Shown: positions 19,669 through 29,281, numbered from the stretch's first letter. The stretch is DNA of 64,000 bases from Pectobacterium polaris (GCF_002307355.1 NZ_CP017481.1:4762825-4826824); one strand, 5' to 3'. Numbers and translations: made by a program. Notes: a model not told the origin generated them from the letters alone.

Positions 19669-20742
19669 TTAAAACTCTTCGTTACCTTCACCAGCGAATT
19701 CATCTTCGTCACGGCTATTTCCAGCGGCGGCTGGCGTCAGTTCATTGCCTTTGTGTAGCAGCATTTCACGCAATTTCTTATCCAGTTCCGCAGCAATCGT
19801 CGGGTTCTCTTTCAGGAAATTACAGGCATTCGCTTTACCCTGGCCGATCTTGTCGCCGTTATAGCTATACCAGGCACCGGCTTTTTCGATCAGCTTGTGT
19901 TTCACACCCAGATCAACCAGCTCACCGTGGATATTGATGCCTTCACCGTACAGGATTTGGAATTCAGCCTGTTTGAACGGCGCTGCCACTTTATTCTTCA
20001 CGACTTTCACGCGGGTTTCGCTGCCGACAACTTCTTCGCCTTCCTTGATTGCGCCAGTACGACGAATATCCAGACGAACGGAGGCGTAAAACTTCAGTGC
20101 GTTACCACCAGTGGTGGTTTCAGGGTTACCGAACATCACACCGATTTTCATACGAATCTGGTTAATGAAGATCAGCAGCGTATTGGCTTGCTTCAGGTTA
20201 CCCGCCAGTTTACGCATAGCCTGGCTCATCATACGTGCAGCCAGCCCCATGTGAGAGTCGCCGATTTCACCTTCAATTTCGGCTTTCGGCGTCAATGCCG
20301 CAACGGAGTCGACGATGATAACGTCAACAGCGCCAGAGCGCGTGAGTGCATCACAGATCTCCAACGCTTGCTCACCGGTATCCGGCTGAGAACACAGCAG
20401 GTTATCGATATCTACGCCAAGTTTTTTCGCATAAATCGGGTCCAGTGCATGCTCAGCATCGATAAACGCACACGTTTTGCCTTCACGCTGAGCGGCAGCA
20501 ATAACCTGTAAGGTCAGCGTTGTTTTACCGGAAGATTCTGGGCCATAAATCTCAACGATACGCCCCATCGGCAAGCCACCAGCACCCAGCGCGATATCCA
20601 GGGACAAAGAGCCTGTAGAAATGGTTTCAACATCCATTGAGCGATCTTCGCCCAACCGCATGATAGAACCTTTACCAAATTGCTTTTCGATTTGACCCAG
20701 TGCTGCCGCAAGTGCCTTTTGTTTGTTCTCATCAATAGCCAT
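19669..20742 (-). CDS. recA: Recombinase A
   Basis: Strand-exchange ATPase and SOS co-protease. 357 residues from [11 protein letters not shown], aligned to E. coli; five extra in-frame residues upstream are not used because AGGAG lies seven bases before this ATG. Walker [10 protein letters not shown] is at ~66-74, Walker [11 protein letters not shown] and the L2 region [22 protein letters not shown] present (key [10 protein letters not shown] and GNPETTTGG). The acidic C-terminus [13 protein letters not shown] is typical. Controlled by a LexA box overlapping the promoter. Confidence 0.99.
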   Translation of the reverse strand: MAIDENKQKALAAALGQIEKQFGKGSIMRLGEDRSMDVETISTGSLSLDIALGAGGLPMGRIVEIYGPESSGKTTLTLQVIAAAQREGKTCAFIDAEHALDPIYAKKLGVDIDNLLCSQPDTGEQALEICDALTRSGAVDVIIVDSVAALTPKAEIEGEIGDSHMGLAARMMSQAMRKLAGNLKQANTLLIFINQIRMKIGVMFGNPETTTGGNALKFYASVRLDIRRTGAIKEGEEVVGSETRVKVVKNKVAAPFKQAEFQILYGEGINIHGELVDLGVKHKLIEKAGAWYSYNGDKIGQGKANACNFLKENPTIAAELDKKLREMLLHKGNELTPAAAGNSRDEDEFAGEGNEEF

Positions 20743-20819
20743 TTCTGCTCCTGTCATGCGGCGTAAAGCTGCTGTCTCTACGCGGCTGCTTAATCATGAA
20801 TTGCCGAATAATCACTGAC

Positions 20820-20847
20820 ATTATACTGTATACACATACAGCATCAA
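20820..20847 (-). promoter_or_regulatory. recA promoter
   Basis: Minus strand TTGATG, 16 bases, TATAAT. The -10 is consensus. The LexA box fills the spacer, so repression by occlusion is expected. Confidence 0.9.
20824..20843 (-). promoter_or_regulatory. LexA box (SOS operator) of recA
   Basis: CTGTATACACATACAG (20826-20841) fits CTGT-N8-ACAG exactly, with TA before it, and closely resembles the E. coli recA operator. Confidence 0.95.
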
Positions 20848-20849
20848 GG

Positions 20850-21344
20850 TTATTTTTTCAGAAACGTGTCGAGCAACGTTTGCAGTGCAAAATGGACCGA
20901 TTGCAAACGCACCGCGTTTCTGTCTCCGCTGAACCGCACTGTCCGGGCGAATGCCCCACCCTGTTTGTCTGTGAAGCCAAACCACACCGTGCCGACAGGC
21001 TTCTCTTCGGTTCCCCCGTCTGGCCCAGCGACGCCGCTTACCGATATAGCAAAATCTGCATCAGCGGCCTGCAAAGCCCCTGCTGCCATCTCATTGACGA
21101 CGGCTTCACTCACCGCACCATGCTGTTCCAGTGTCTCTGCGTTCACATTCACCAGACGCTGCTTGGCCAGATTGCTATATGTCACAAAGCCGTAGTCAAA
21201 CCACCCAGAACTACCCGCGATATCGGTAATAGACTTAGCCAGCCAGCCTCCGGTGCAGGACTCTGCACATGTCAACCTGGCACCACGCACCTTCAGTTTT
21301 TCGCCCACCAAAGCACTTAACCGCAGAATGTCAGCTTCCGTCAT
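20850..21344 (-). CDS. pncC: Nicotinamide-nucleotide amidohydrolase PncC (CinA C-terminal family)
   Basis: Deamidates nicotinamide mononucleotide to nicotinate mononucleotide in NAD recycling. 164 residues with the family motifs TCAESCTGGWLAKSITD, FDYGFVTYSN and ISVSGVAGPDGGTEEKPVGTVW (key part VSGVAGPDGG). Position directly upstream of recA is conserved. Its stop is only two bases from the recA -35 element. Confidence 0.96.
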   Translation of the reverse strand: MTEADILRLSALVGEKLKVRGARLTCAESCTGGWLAKSITDIAGSSGWFDYGFVTYSNLAKQRLVNVNAETLEQHGAVSEAVVNEMAAGALQAADADFAISVSGVAGPDGGTEEKPVGTVWFGFTDKQGGAFARTVRFSGDRNAVRLQSVHFALQTLLDTFLKK

Positions 21345-21579
21345 TGCCGCCTCATCTTAATCAAGGATTGTTGGGTCAGGGTAACACTTTTCCCCGAAAA
21401 AGACGTCTTGCTGGACGGTATGCGAAGCGCCTAGCAAAGAAGATGAAAGAGGGATGAAAATCGAAGAAGACCGAATAAAACGCCGCCGAATAGTCAGAGA
21501 GAATATAGCACTGCCCTAATAGATTGTCGGTCGGCGGGAATACAGAGGGAATAGGAGTAATTAATAATGATGGCGCAAT

Positions 21580-21915
21580 TTACATACAGCCAGCGCAGCT
21601 GGTGCATCGCCAGTCCTGCTTATTTATAGCCTGAAAGAAATATCTAAAATAACATTCTTCGATAGGGACATTATTTTCTTCAAAGCTATCGGCCAGCCAG
21701 TCGATATTTTCCAGAATCCAATCATCCTCATCTAACCCGTCCCGGTACGTTTCATCATCAGGATCGATGATAGAGTAGATCCCCATCGTTCCCATATGAT
21801 TCTCTTTATATTTTTCCGGCAGCGCGAAGTCTTTTTCTTTATAAGATATTAACCAGTGGCCGTGACAAAGCAGGTTGCCATTACGGCTCCACTTAGCAAC
21901 AAATGGGTTACTCAT
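21580..21915 (-). CDS. Hypothetical protein with C-terminal CTSCAGC motif
   Basis: 111-residue soluble protein, start at MSNPFVAKWSRNGN (21915) with AGGAA a few bases upstream; six more in-frame residues are possible. It is rich in acidic and aromatic residues, with a segment DEDDWILENIDWLADSFEENN that looks helical and ends with WRCTSCAGCM, three cysteines in seven residues. I do not recognise the family. No signal peptide. It stands alone; a minus-strand terminator lies ~210 bases upstream and belongs to something else. Confidence 0.6.
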   Translation of the reverse strand: MSNPFVAKWSRNGNLLCHGHWLISYKEKDFALPEKYKENHMGTMGIYSIIDPDDETYRDGLDEDDWILENIDWLADSFEENNVPIEECYFRYFFQAINKQDWRCTSCAGCM

Positions 21916-22121
21916 ATTTATTCCTACTAGCATAAACGCTAGCTATAAACGTATCACGACATATTTATAAAGTATAATCACCTCACAATCAATGTGCTAT
22001 TTACAAGCCAGAATATAGGGATAAACATCTTTTACACCTTAATAGGTAGAAACCCATTAGCGATAAATTGATAAATATCAATTCACATGAAAATAAAATA
22101 TCTAGACAGGGAAAGATAAAT

Positions 22122-22149
22122 AAAAAAAAGCCCACTAAAAATAGTGGGC
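22122..22149 (-). terminator. Minus-strand terminator without an annotated gene
   Basis: GCCCACTA (22130-22137) pairs with TAGTGGGC (22142-22149), then eight T on the minus strand. The nearest convincing gene to its right is on the plus strand, so it marks the end of an unrecognised minus-strand transcript. Confidence 0.85.
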
Positions 22150-22198
22150 GGGGTACTGCTATTATCGTTATGTAGAAACCCTGGTGTTTTGCGGCACT

Positions 22199-22327
22199 TC
22201 ATTCAGCTGCTGTCTGATACTTACAGTACCGAACCAACATTAACGCAACATTAGGCGTGTAAAAATTCTGACGATTGCTGTGATAGCCTGCACCATCACT
22301 ATCACCACCGTCTCCGCTTTGCTTCAT
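22199..22327 (-). CDS. Possible 42-residue small protein ending before an orphan terminator
   Basis: A minus-strand ATG frame of 42 residues starts MKQSGDGGDSDGAGYHSN and ends YCKYQTAAE, about 50 bases before the terminator at 22149. No good ribosome binding site precedes it and I do not recognise it. It may be chance or a remnant. The same segment has GGTACTG (22151-22157) and CAGTACC (22224-22230) as complementary arms, so a structured RNA is an alternative. The rest of the 21916-22397 gap shows nothing else. Confidence 0.25.
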   Translation of the reverse strand: MKQSGDGGDSDGAGYHSNRQNFYTPNVALMLVRYCKYQTAAE

Positions 22328-22397
22328 TGGTCGAGATCGGTCAGAATGGCGTGAATATGCCCATAAAGGGGTAATAATCCATTAGGGAGGATGACGG

Positions 22398-22886
22398 GTG
22401 TTTCCCTCTTTCTTAAGAAGAACCGCAGCGAAAAACGGCAGTTATGCCAATGAAATCAGCAGTAGCATCACGATCAATCGTCCGGCAGAGCGCTTGTTTG
22501 ATCTCTGGCGAAAACCGGAAACGTTGCCAATCCTGATGGGTCATTTCGCCAGTATTGAGATACTGAACTATACCGACTCTAACTGGCGGATTAACACGCC
22601 GATTGGCGCGCTCATTGAGTGGCAGGCTCGTATTATTGACGAAAAACCGGGGGAGTATATCCACTGGCGTTCGCTGGAAGGGGCACGGGTTCCGAATGAA
22701 GGCCGGCTTTCTTTTCAACCTGCCACATCGGAAGCGGGTACAACCGTAACGTTGACCATTCGCTACAACCCACCGGGGGGCTTGATCGGGAAAAAGATCG
22801 GCCAAATGTTTGATATGTTTTCTCGCGATATGCTGACAAAAACGCTCTATCGTTTTAAAAAATTAGCGGAGGATGAACTGGCCTAA
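22398..22886 (+). CDS. SRPBCC (START/Bet v1-like) family protein
   Basis: 162 residues, predicted helix-grip fold that binds a hydrophobic ligand. Seen: SSSITINRPAERLFDLWRKPETLP (first strand and helix; key part TINRPAERLFDLWR), FASIEILNYTDSNWRI, WQARIIDEKPGEYIHWRSLEG, TVTLTIRYNPPGG and a long C-terminal amphipathic helix. This matches polyketide cyclase/dehydrase-like proteins. The start is GTG, seven bases after GGGAGG (22385-22390). Ligand unknown. Confidence 0.75.
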   Translation: MFPSFLRRTAAKNGSYANEISSSITINRPAERLFDLWRKPETLPILMGHFASIEILNYTDSNWRINTPIGALIEWQARIIDEKPGEYIHWRSLEGARVPNEGRLSFQPATSEAGTTVTLTIRYNPPGGLIGKKIGQMFDMFSRDMLTKTLYRFKKLAEDELA

Positions 22887-22968
22887 GCCGCGCCAGACAT
22901 CATAGCGACAGGTCATCCTTGACCGTTTTCCTGAACTGACGAAAGTGCCCCAATAAAAGGAACGTAGA

Positions 22969-23643
22969 ATGCTGGAATTGATTCAAACCATTGGTCTTGG
23001 TCTGGTGTTAATCCTACCACTCGCGAACCCACTGACAACGGTAGCGGTATTTTTGGCGATGTCCGGCAACATGAGCCAAGGGGAACGAAATCGTCAGATC
23101 TTTCAAGCTTCACTCTACGTCTTCATCATTATGACCGTCGCGTACTACGCGGGTCAGGTCGTAATGAATACCTTCGGAATTTCCATTCCCGGATTGCGTA
23201 TTGCCGGCGGGCTCATCGTGGCATTTATCGGTTTTCGCATGCTTTTTCCTCAGCAAAAGCCAGAACATGCACCTGAAGTCAAAAGCAAAAAAGAAGAAAT
23301 CAACGACAGTTTCTCCGCCAATGAAGTCAATATCGCTTTCGTGCCGCTAGCGATGCCCAGCACCGCGGGGCCAGGAACCATTGCTCTCATCATTAGTTCT
23401 GCCTCACAAATCAAGAGCGGTGTCGATATCACGCCATGGGTGATTACCGTAGCCCCCGTACTCACGTTTATGTTGATCAGCCTGATCGTCTGGCTCAGTC
23501 TGAAAAGCTCTGGCCTGATTATGCGTCTGATCGGGAAAAGTGGCATTGAAGCCATTTCACGGCTGATGGGATTTCTGCTGGTTTGCATGGGCGTGCAGTT
23601 CATCATTAACGGTACGCTGGAGATCGTACATACCCTGCATTAA
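22969..23643 (+). CDS. marC: MarC-family inner membrane protein
   Basis: 224-residue protein with six hydrophobic spans. Segments [55 protein letters not shown] and [20 protein letters not shown] are nearly identical to E. coli MarC. Despite the name, E. coli MarC has no shown role in multidrug resistance. Here it is not next to marRAB. AGGAA lies before the ATG. Confidence 0.93.
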   Translation: MLELIQTIGLGLVLILPLANPLTTVAVFLAMSGNMSQGERNRQIFQASLYVFIIMTVAYYAGQVVMNTFGISIPGLRIAGGLIVAFIGFRMLFPQQKPEHAPEVKSKKEEINDSFSANEVNIAFVPLAMPSTAGPGTIALIISSASQIKSGVDITPWVITVAPVLTFMLISLIVWLSLKSSGLIMRLIGKSGIEAISRLMGFLLVCMGVQFIINGTLEIVHTLH

Positions 23644-23811
23644 GTTGAAGATGCTAGAGAGATATCAATACGTTGCCAGATAGCCCAATTAGCGTCTATA
23701 ACTTTGAATGGCGGGTTTATTCATTGGTCGCAAGCGATACCCCTGCCCGTGTTACATAACAAAAAGAAAGCGTTACTTTGCTTACCTAGCGGAAAATAGG
23801 TGCGGCCAACA

Positions 23812-25410
23812 ATGAAAATAAAAAAACGATTCCCAATCAATTTGCGTTCACTCATTTTATCTCTCGCGATTATCAGCATGATCATCACGCTGACCAATGC
23901 CTATGTTGCTGTTTATAATGTACAAAAAAAGCTCATTACCGATCAGATACTGAGTTCAAACCTTAACTATTCTTCCAAGTTAGCGGCGACCACAGAAAGT
24001 TTTTTATCTTCGTCACTGCAGGAGCTGGCTTACAGCGCGATGTCGATAGCGGACAGTTTTAATGACGATGCGACGCTACTGGAAAAAAGTGAGCAGACAT
24101 ACCGCATGAGCCAGAGTTTTAACTCTATTTTCGTTGCGGATACCCAGAATCAGATACATGCGGTTTACCCAACCTCGCTGAACCTGAAAGGAAGCACTCT
24201 GACCTCTGATGCCAGCAAACTGGCGCTCGTGGAACAAAAACCGTTAATCAGCCAGCCTTATATTTCTGTTACGGGAAATTTGATCGTGCTGGTTTCCTCC
24301 CCGATAAAAGACAAACAGGGAAATTATCTCGGTTACATCGGCGGAACCATTTATTTAAAAAATCAAAGCGTCTTAAACGAATTCATGAACACCCATTTCT
24401 ATAACGATTACTCCAGCGTTTACGTGATCGATAAAAGTGGGATTGTTCTCTATCATCAGGATAAGCAGTGGGTCGGCAAGCCCGTCAGCGACGAGAGAAT
24501 TAAAAACGCGCTTCATAACAAGAAGAGTGGCACCGCCGCGATGCCCGATATGAAAGGTACGCCGTCTTTGGCGGGTTTTGATACGGTCAATTCATCCGGC
24601 TGGATCATCATTACTTTGCACCCTTCTCAAACCGTTATCGATTTGCTCAGCAGCGTGATGCGTTCCGTTGTATACGAAGGTGCCCCGGTAATGGCATTAA
24701 CGCTTATCGCGCTCACCCTACTCGCCTTCTATATCGCCAACCCTCTGCGCTTGCTGGCGGTTTCTGCCAGTAAAATGGAGGAGTCCGGCGTGATTGAAAA
24801 AATCAAGAAAGTCCCCTCCTGGTATTTTGAGGTTGAGCAGCTAAAACGCGTCATTCTTTTCGGTACCCTGCTGCTGCACAAGCGGATTGGCAAACTGAGT
24901 TTGCAGGCCCACACCGATCCACTCACCGGATTACTCAATCGCCGTGGTATCTATGAAAACATTGAACTCATTCTGTCGAAGAGTAATCAGGTTGCCGCCA
25001 TCGTAATTGATATCGACCATTTCAAACGCGTGAATGATACCTACGGACACAATATCGGCGATGACGTCATCAGGCTGTTGGCGAAAAATATAAAACAGGG
25101 CTCGCGTGAATCCGATCTGATTTGCCGCACTGGCGGAGAGGAATTCCTCGCACTTCTGCCCGATACGGACATGACGCAGGCCGCTGATATTGCCGAACGG
25201 CTGCGTAAAAAAGTGGAAAAAATGCCGCTGCCAATTCCTGAGAACATCACGATTTCACTCGGCGTCACCTGTTTTATTCCGGGAATGGAGCAGATCGATA
25301 GCGTCTTGAAAATCGCGGACGACGCCCTCTATCAGGCCAAGCATGAAGGCAGAAACCGAGTCGTTATCAAAGTCGCTTCCGATCATTCAGTTAGTCACGA
25401 CACGGAATAG
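23812..25410 (+). CDS. Membrane diguanylate cyclase with dCache sensor
   Basis: 532-residue protein that should make cyclic di-GMP in response to a periplasmic ligand. One membrane segment at ~10-32, a ~245-residue periplasmic double-Cache-like domain, a second membrane segment at ~285-310, a HAMP-like linker, then a GGDEF domain (~365-520). The active site reads GGEEF (441-445) and an RxxD inhibitory site, RESD, lies five residues before it, so product inhibition is expected. A GTG at 23800 could add four residues. No partner gene is adjacent. Confidence 0.92.
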   Translation: MKIKKRFPINLRSLILSLAIISMIITLTNAYVAVYNVQKKLITDQILSSNLNYSSKLAATTESFLSSSLQELAYSAMSIADSFNDDATLLEKSEQTYRMSQSFNSIFVADTQNQIHAVYPTSLNLKGSTLTSDASKLALVEQKPLISQPYISVTGNLIVLVSSPIKDKQGNYLGYIGGTIYLKNQSVLNEFMNTHFYNDYSSVYVIDKSGIVLYHQDKQWVGKPVSDERIKNALHNKKSGTAAMPDMKGTPSLAGFDTVNSSGWIIITLHPSQTVIDLLSSVMRSVVYEGAPVMALTLIALTLLAFYIANPLRLLAVSASKMEESGVIEKIKKVPSWYFEVEQLKRVILFGTLLLHKRIGKLSLQAHTDPLTGLLNRRGIYENIELILSKSNQVAAIVIDIDHFKRVNDTYGHNIGDDVIRLLAKNIKQGSRESDLICRTGGEEFLALLPDTDMTQAADIAERLRKKVEKMPLPIPENITISLGVTCFIPGMEQIDSVLKIADDALYQAKHEGRNRVVIKVASDHSVSHDTE

Positions 25411-25449
25411 ACACGCTCAACACGAATCTCGCGAGCGAGAAAGCAGGCA

Positions 25450-25546
25450 AAAAAAAACCCGCACAAGGCGGGCCAAGGTCATTCTAATGACAGGGATGGT
25501 TAACTAACACAACACTCACAGAGATGTGAGGTACTGACAAGGGATG
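25450..25546 (-). ncRNA. Candidate small RNA between the cyclase and MFS genes
   Basis: About 97 nt on the minus strand. It ends in a terminator (CCCGC-CTTGT-GCGGG then T9, 25450-25472). Before it are two clean stem-loops: GTCAT-TAGA-ATGAC (~25478-25492) and CTCACA-TCTC-TGTGAG (~25515-25530). A -10 like TATAGT (25552-25557, plus strand ACTATA) lies just upstream; the -35 is poor. No open frame is present. It could instead be the 3' untranslated end of the MFS transcript. Confidence 0.5.
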
Positions 25547-25674
25547 GAAGGACTATAGCAAGCCAAATGTATAGTATTGTCATCAGCAAGTAAGGTTAAT
25601 CTACCGGTTGTAAAACAACATTGGTAATACTTCCCAGCCACCCTGGCTGGCTATTTCAGCCTGTTTTCCCCCGT

Positions 25675-26871
25675 TCACAATGACGCTTTTTGGGTTTTCA
25701 TCAGCGCAACCAGCAGCGCCATGATTGTCAGAACGCTGGCTAGCCCTCCGACCATCAACCATCCTCCCTGATGCCATGCGACCATCGCAACTGAGGAGCC
25801 AGCGGCGCCCCCCAGAAACATACCGCCCATGAATACGGTATTGATCCGGCCTCTGACCGCTTCACCGAGCCCGTAAATCACATGTTGATTGGCAATTAAC
25901 GCACTTTGTACGCCGAGATCGAGCAGGACAACACCGATAATCAGGCCAATAATGGAATCGAAACCGATGAATATTGCCCATGAGAGCAGTGTCAGCAGCG
26001 CACCAGCAATCACAACTGGGCGACTGCCGACGCTATCGGCCAGCCTTCCCGCCAGCGGAGCCGCAAAAATCCCCGCGACGCCAATCACGCCGAACAGGCC
26101 CGCGGCGGCGGCGCCCATTTGAAAACGTCCGCTTTCCAGATACAGCGCAAGCACACTCCAGAACGCGCTGAACGATGCAAACAGCAGCGCCTGAATTAGC
26201 GTGGCCTTACGCAATGCGCGTTCATCCTGCCACAGCGTTACCAGCGAACGCATCAGCTCACGGTAACGAACGGTTTGATTCGATGGTGAAGCCAGTAACA
26301 TTCTTCCCATTGCCCACGCGCCCGCTAACGCCAGCGGCACGCTCAGCCAGAACATCGCCCGCCAGCCCGCACTTTCCGCCACTAGTCCCGCAATCGTACG
26401 GCTAAGCAGAATGCCGCTTAATAGTCCGCTCATCACCGTTCCGACAATCGCGCCGCGCTGTTTCGCATCGGCAAGTGCCGCCGCAGCCGGAACAATCTGC
26501 TGTGCGGCGGTCGCCCCAAAACCGATGAGCAGCGACGCACCTAATAACGCGACAGCCGATGTCGACAAGGCCGCAAATGCAGAAGCCAGTGCCAACATCA
26601 AAAATTGCCACACGATCAGCCGACGGCGGTCAAACTTATCGCCGAGCGGAACCAGCAGTAGTAGCCCCAAGGCATAGCCCAGTTGCGTCACGGTTGGAAT
26701 CAGCGAGATTGCCCCGTTCGACGTAAAGCTTTCGCCGATCACGCCCAGCATCGGTTGGTTGTAATAGATATTGGCAACAGAAATACCACTGGCTGCCGCC
26801 ATTGAGAAAATCAATACGTTGCCGGGAGCCTGCTGCGTTCTGATATCGGCTTCGCTGGATAATGTGCTCAT
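25675..26871 (-). CDS. MFS transporter, drug/sugar efflux type (DHA1-like)
   Basis: 398-residue protein with 12 predicted membrane segments. The loop 2-3 signature is VPLGDKFDRRRLI and the matching second-half loop is AGRLADSVGSRPV. NIYYNQPMLGVIG near the N-terminus is found in YnfM/NepI-like exporters. Start placed at the third of three ATGs (26871), seven bases after AGG; 26 further in-frame residues upstream are not transporter-like. A LysR gene lies upstream on the same strand and probably controls it. Substrate unknown. Confidence 0.88.
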   Translation of the reverse strand: MSTLSSEADIRTQQAPGNVLIFSMAAASGISVANIYYNQPMLGVIGESFTSNGAISLIPTVTQLGYALGLLLLVPLGDKFDRRRLIVWQFLMLALASAFAALSTSAVALLGASLLIGFGATAAQQIVPAAAALADAKQRGAIVGTVMSGLLSGILLSRTIAGLVAESAGWRAMFWLSVPLALAGAWAMGRMLLASPSNQTVRYRELMRSLVTLWQDERALRKATLIQALLFASFSAFWSVLALYLESGRFQMGAAAAGLFGVIGVAGIFAAPLAGRLADSVGSRPVVIAGALLTLLSWAIFIGFDSIIGLIIGVVLLDLGVQSALIANQHVIYGLGEAVRGRINTVFMGGMFLGGAAGSSVAMVAWHQGGWLMVGGLASVLTIMALLVALMKTQKASL

Positions 26872-26992
26872 CATCATACCTGTCTGTGTGTTTCCTGCCG
26901 GAAGTCGGCAGGTGATGAGCAGAGCATAAGACGTCGCACTCATTCCCACTAGAGAGGTAAAATGGATATCAGCTATTCCAAAGAGGAATATA

Positions 26993-27874
26993 TTAGGAGA
27001 AAAGACGCTGGACGAAATCGGTAAAAATTCTGGCGCGTGCTGATGTCATGCGACCTCCAGGGTAGACAGCCCACAGATCCATTTTACCCAGCGACCATGA
27101 ATCCAGCGCGGTGACGACTTGCCCGCTTTCAAGCTCTGGTGCAAACATCCATTCCGACGCCACAATCAGTCCTACACCAGATAGCACCGCTGCACGCACG
27201 CCTTCCGCCGCAGAAACACGGATACGCCCATTGGGGAATACTGTGGTCTGTGTTCCACCCTGAGAAAAAATCCAGCGATCGGTTCTCTCTCCCTGCAAAT
27301 AGATGACGGCAGGATACGCAACCAGAACGTCAGGAGAAGCTGGCACACCATGACGCGCAAAATAGTCAGGGGTCGCCAGCAGGCGCATGGAACACGATGC
27401 TAAGCGCTGGGCAATCAGGCTTGAATCCTTCATGTCGCCCAAACGCAGTGCCACATCAATGCCTTCCGCAATCAGATCGATCGGGCGATCGTCCAGAATG
27501 ACATCAATATTTAGTTGGGGATGCTCGGCCATGAATTCATGGAGCCGCGGTATGATGAGCTGTCTGGCAAACGTCACGGGTGCACTGATGCGTAGCCGCC
27601 CAGACAGCGCAGCGCTTCCGCTAACCACATGCTCTTGAGCATCCCCCAGTACCTTTAACGCCGGGGCGATTTGCTCATAAAAATTTTGCCCGGCTTCTGT
27701 CGGCGTCAGCCCTCGGGTAGAGCGGAGCAGCAGCGGCGTTGCCAACTGATTTTCAAGCTGCATGATCGCTTTGGACACCGCAGGCTGCCCAATACCGAGC
27801 CTGCGAGACGCTGCGGAAAACGACCCCGTTTCAAAAACGCAGATAAATGTTTCCAGCGCGCTCAGGCGATCCAT
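26993..27874 (-). CDS. LysR-family transcriptional regulator
   Basis: 293 residues. The N-terminal winged helix is MDRLSALETFICVFETGSF..., with the recognition helix in AASRRLGIGQPAVSKAIMQLE (key part LGIGQPAVSKAI). The C-terminal part is a periplasmic-binding-like effector domain with LRISAPVTFARQLI and DVILDDRPIDLIAEGIDVALR. Start at 27874 follows GGAAGAG; a TTG five codons earlier is less likely. It is followed at 121 bases by the MFS gene on the same strand, suggesting local regulation. Confidence 0.92.
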   Translation of the reverse strand: MDRLSALETFICVFETGSFSAASRRLGIGQPAVSKAIMQLENQLATPLLLRSTRGLTPTEAGQNFYEQIAPALKVLGDAQEHVVSGSAALSGRLRISAPVTFARQLIIPRLHEFMAEHPQLNIDVILDDRPIDLIAEGIDVALRLGDMKDSSLIAQRLASCSMRLLATPDYFARHGVPASPDVLVAYPAVIYLQGERTDRWIFSQGGTQTTVFPNGRIRVSAAEGVRAAVLSGVGLIVASEWMFAPELESGQVVTALDSWSLGKMDLWAVYPGGRMTSARARIFTDFVQRLFS

Positions 27875-28086
27875 GTTTCTCTTCCGCAAAGGGGTTTCAC
27901 TGCATCATACAGTAATCTGGTACGGGTCACGCGATTCACACCGCGCCCTTCCTTCCCCTGCCATCGCCATCTTCAGGCACATTCTCTTTACCGCCGACCG
28001 CATCAGGTATTACTCTGATGGCATGACTTGTCATGTCAGGGCTGGCAAACTTTTGCCGCCTTTTTCAAAATCTTACGAGGCGATGC

Positions 28087-28722
28087 ATGAAACTTTTCAT
28101 TTACGAACACTGCCCATTCTGCGTCAGAGCCAGAATGATTTTTGGTCTGAAAGATCTGCCTGTTGAGCAATCCGTCATTATGGAAGGCGACATCGACACG
28201 CCAACGCGTATGGTGGGTCGCAAAGTGGTGCCGATCCTGCAGAAAGAAGATGGCAGCTTCATGCCGGAAAGCATGGATATCGTCCACTATGTCGACAGCA
28301 AGCAAGCGCCGTTAATCGCCGACAAACCGGTTGATGCTGAGATTGAAGCCTGGTGTAAGTCCGTTTCCAGTGCGGTGTTTAACCTTGCGGTTCCCCGTTT
28401 TACGAAAGCCGATTTCAAAGAGCTTTCCACGCCAGAGGCGCGTCATGCTTACATCCTGCGCGAAGAAAAAGCCTTCGGCGATCTGGATGCACTGCTCGCG
28501 AAAACGCCGGAACTGATTGCGGAAGTGGAGCAGAAACTCGAGGTGCTGGAGCCGCGTCTGGCAAACGTCAGCACCATTTCCACCACCGACTTTATTCTGT
28601 TCCCGATCTTACTGTCGCTCACGATCGTGAAGGGCGTACAGTTTGGCCCTAACGTTCACGCGTACCTTGAGCGTGTCTCAACAGCCAGCAAGGTCGACTT
28701 GTTGACCGATAAAGCGCTGTAA
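28087..28722 (+). CDS. grxB: Glutaredoxin 2
   Basis: Atypical GST-like glutaredoxin that reduces disulfides with glutathione. 211 residues from MKLFIYEHCPFC with the CPFC active site at residues 9-12. The N-terminal thioredoxin-like domain includes TPTRMVGRKVVPILQKEDG and MPESMDIVHYVD (cis-Pro and glutathione-binding region). The C-terminal half is helical as in GSTs. Start at 28087 aligns with E. coli GrxB and follows GAGG; an upstream in-frame extension is not part of the family. Confidence 0.97.
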   Translation: MKLFIYEHCPFCVRARMIFGLKDLPVEQSVIMEGDIDTPTRMVGRKVVPILQKEDGSFMPESMDIVHYVDSKQAPLIADKPVDAEIEAWCKSVSSAVFNLAVPRFTKADFKELSTPEARHAYILREEKAFGDLDALLAKTPELIAEVEQKLEVLEPRLANVSTISTTDFILFPILLSLTIVKGVQFGPNVHAYLERVSTASKVDLLTDKAL

Positions 28723-28744
28723 AACAGCAAGAATAGAAACAACA

Positions 28745-28775
28745 AAGGAGCGGCTTATAGCGGCTCCTTATTTTT
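28745..28775 (+). terminator. grxB terminator
   Basis: AAGGAGC (28745-28751) pairs with GCTCCTT (28763-28769), then ATTTTT. It starts 22 bases after the grxB stop. Confidence 0.82.
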
Positions 28776-28820
28776 AGCAACGTCCGGATAACGTCGTTCG
28801 TTTACCGATATCAATCAGGA

Positions 28821-29243
28821 TTATTGATCCTTGGGATAAAGTTCACATCCTTCTACGTCGTGTTCAAGCTCGATCACTGAATACGCCTGAGTATTTTTCG
28901 TTTTCTTTATCAGGAAAGGACTTGTCGAAAAGTAACTCCCAATCTGGGCATCATCCACGAAACAGGCAATGATCTCCTTTTCATTTTCCGAGATAATACG
29001 CAGTGAATACGTCCAACTGCCATCTGTGTCTGTTGCTCCTGCCCAGTCTTTTTCCTGGCTAAACACATAATCACCAGTATCTTTCAGCAGCGTCCCCTTA
29101 GGGAAATGTTTCGGTCCAAAAGAACTGAGGAAAGTAGTCACATCCAAATGCTTCAGCACCGTCAGCGCATCCGTTTTTGTTGCCGCAAAACCGGTCTGGG
29201 GAATCATCGATACTGAAAAAATCACGGCCAAAAATAGTTTCAT
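28821..29243 (-). CDS. Hypothetical periplasmic protein
   Basis: 140 residues with a signal peptide (MKLFLAVIFSVSMIPQTGFA, cleavage expected after residue 20). The mature ~120 residues contain two cysteines (in IIACFVDD and VEGCELYP) that could form a disulfide. The sequence suggests a small beta-rich domain. Not recognised. No operon partner is evident; it is convergent with grxB and downstream of the isocyanide synthase region on the same strand. Confidence 0.7.
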   Translation of the reverse strand: MKLFLAVIFSVSMIPQTGFAATKTDALTVLKHLDVTTFLSSFGPKHFPKGTLLKDTGDYVFSQEKDWAGATDTDGSWTYSLRIISENEKEIIACFVDDAQIGSYFSTSPFLIKKTKNTQAYSVIELEHDVEGCELYPKDQ

Positions 29244-29281
29244 TTACTGCAACCCTGCGATAGAACATCCGTGCGCGTATT

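Noticed and set aside
25634..25650. CAGCCA/TGGCTG hairpin after the MFS gene as terminator
   Set aside because: No T-run follows on the minus strand; at most a pausing stem.
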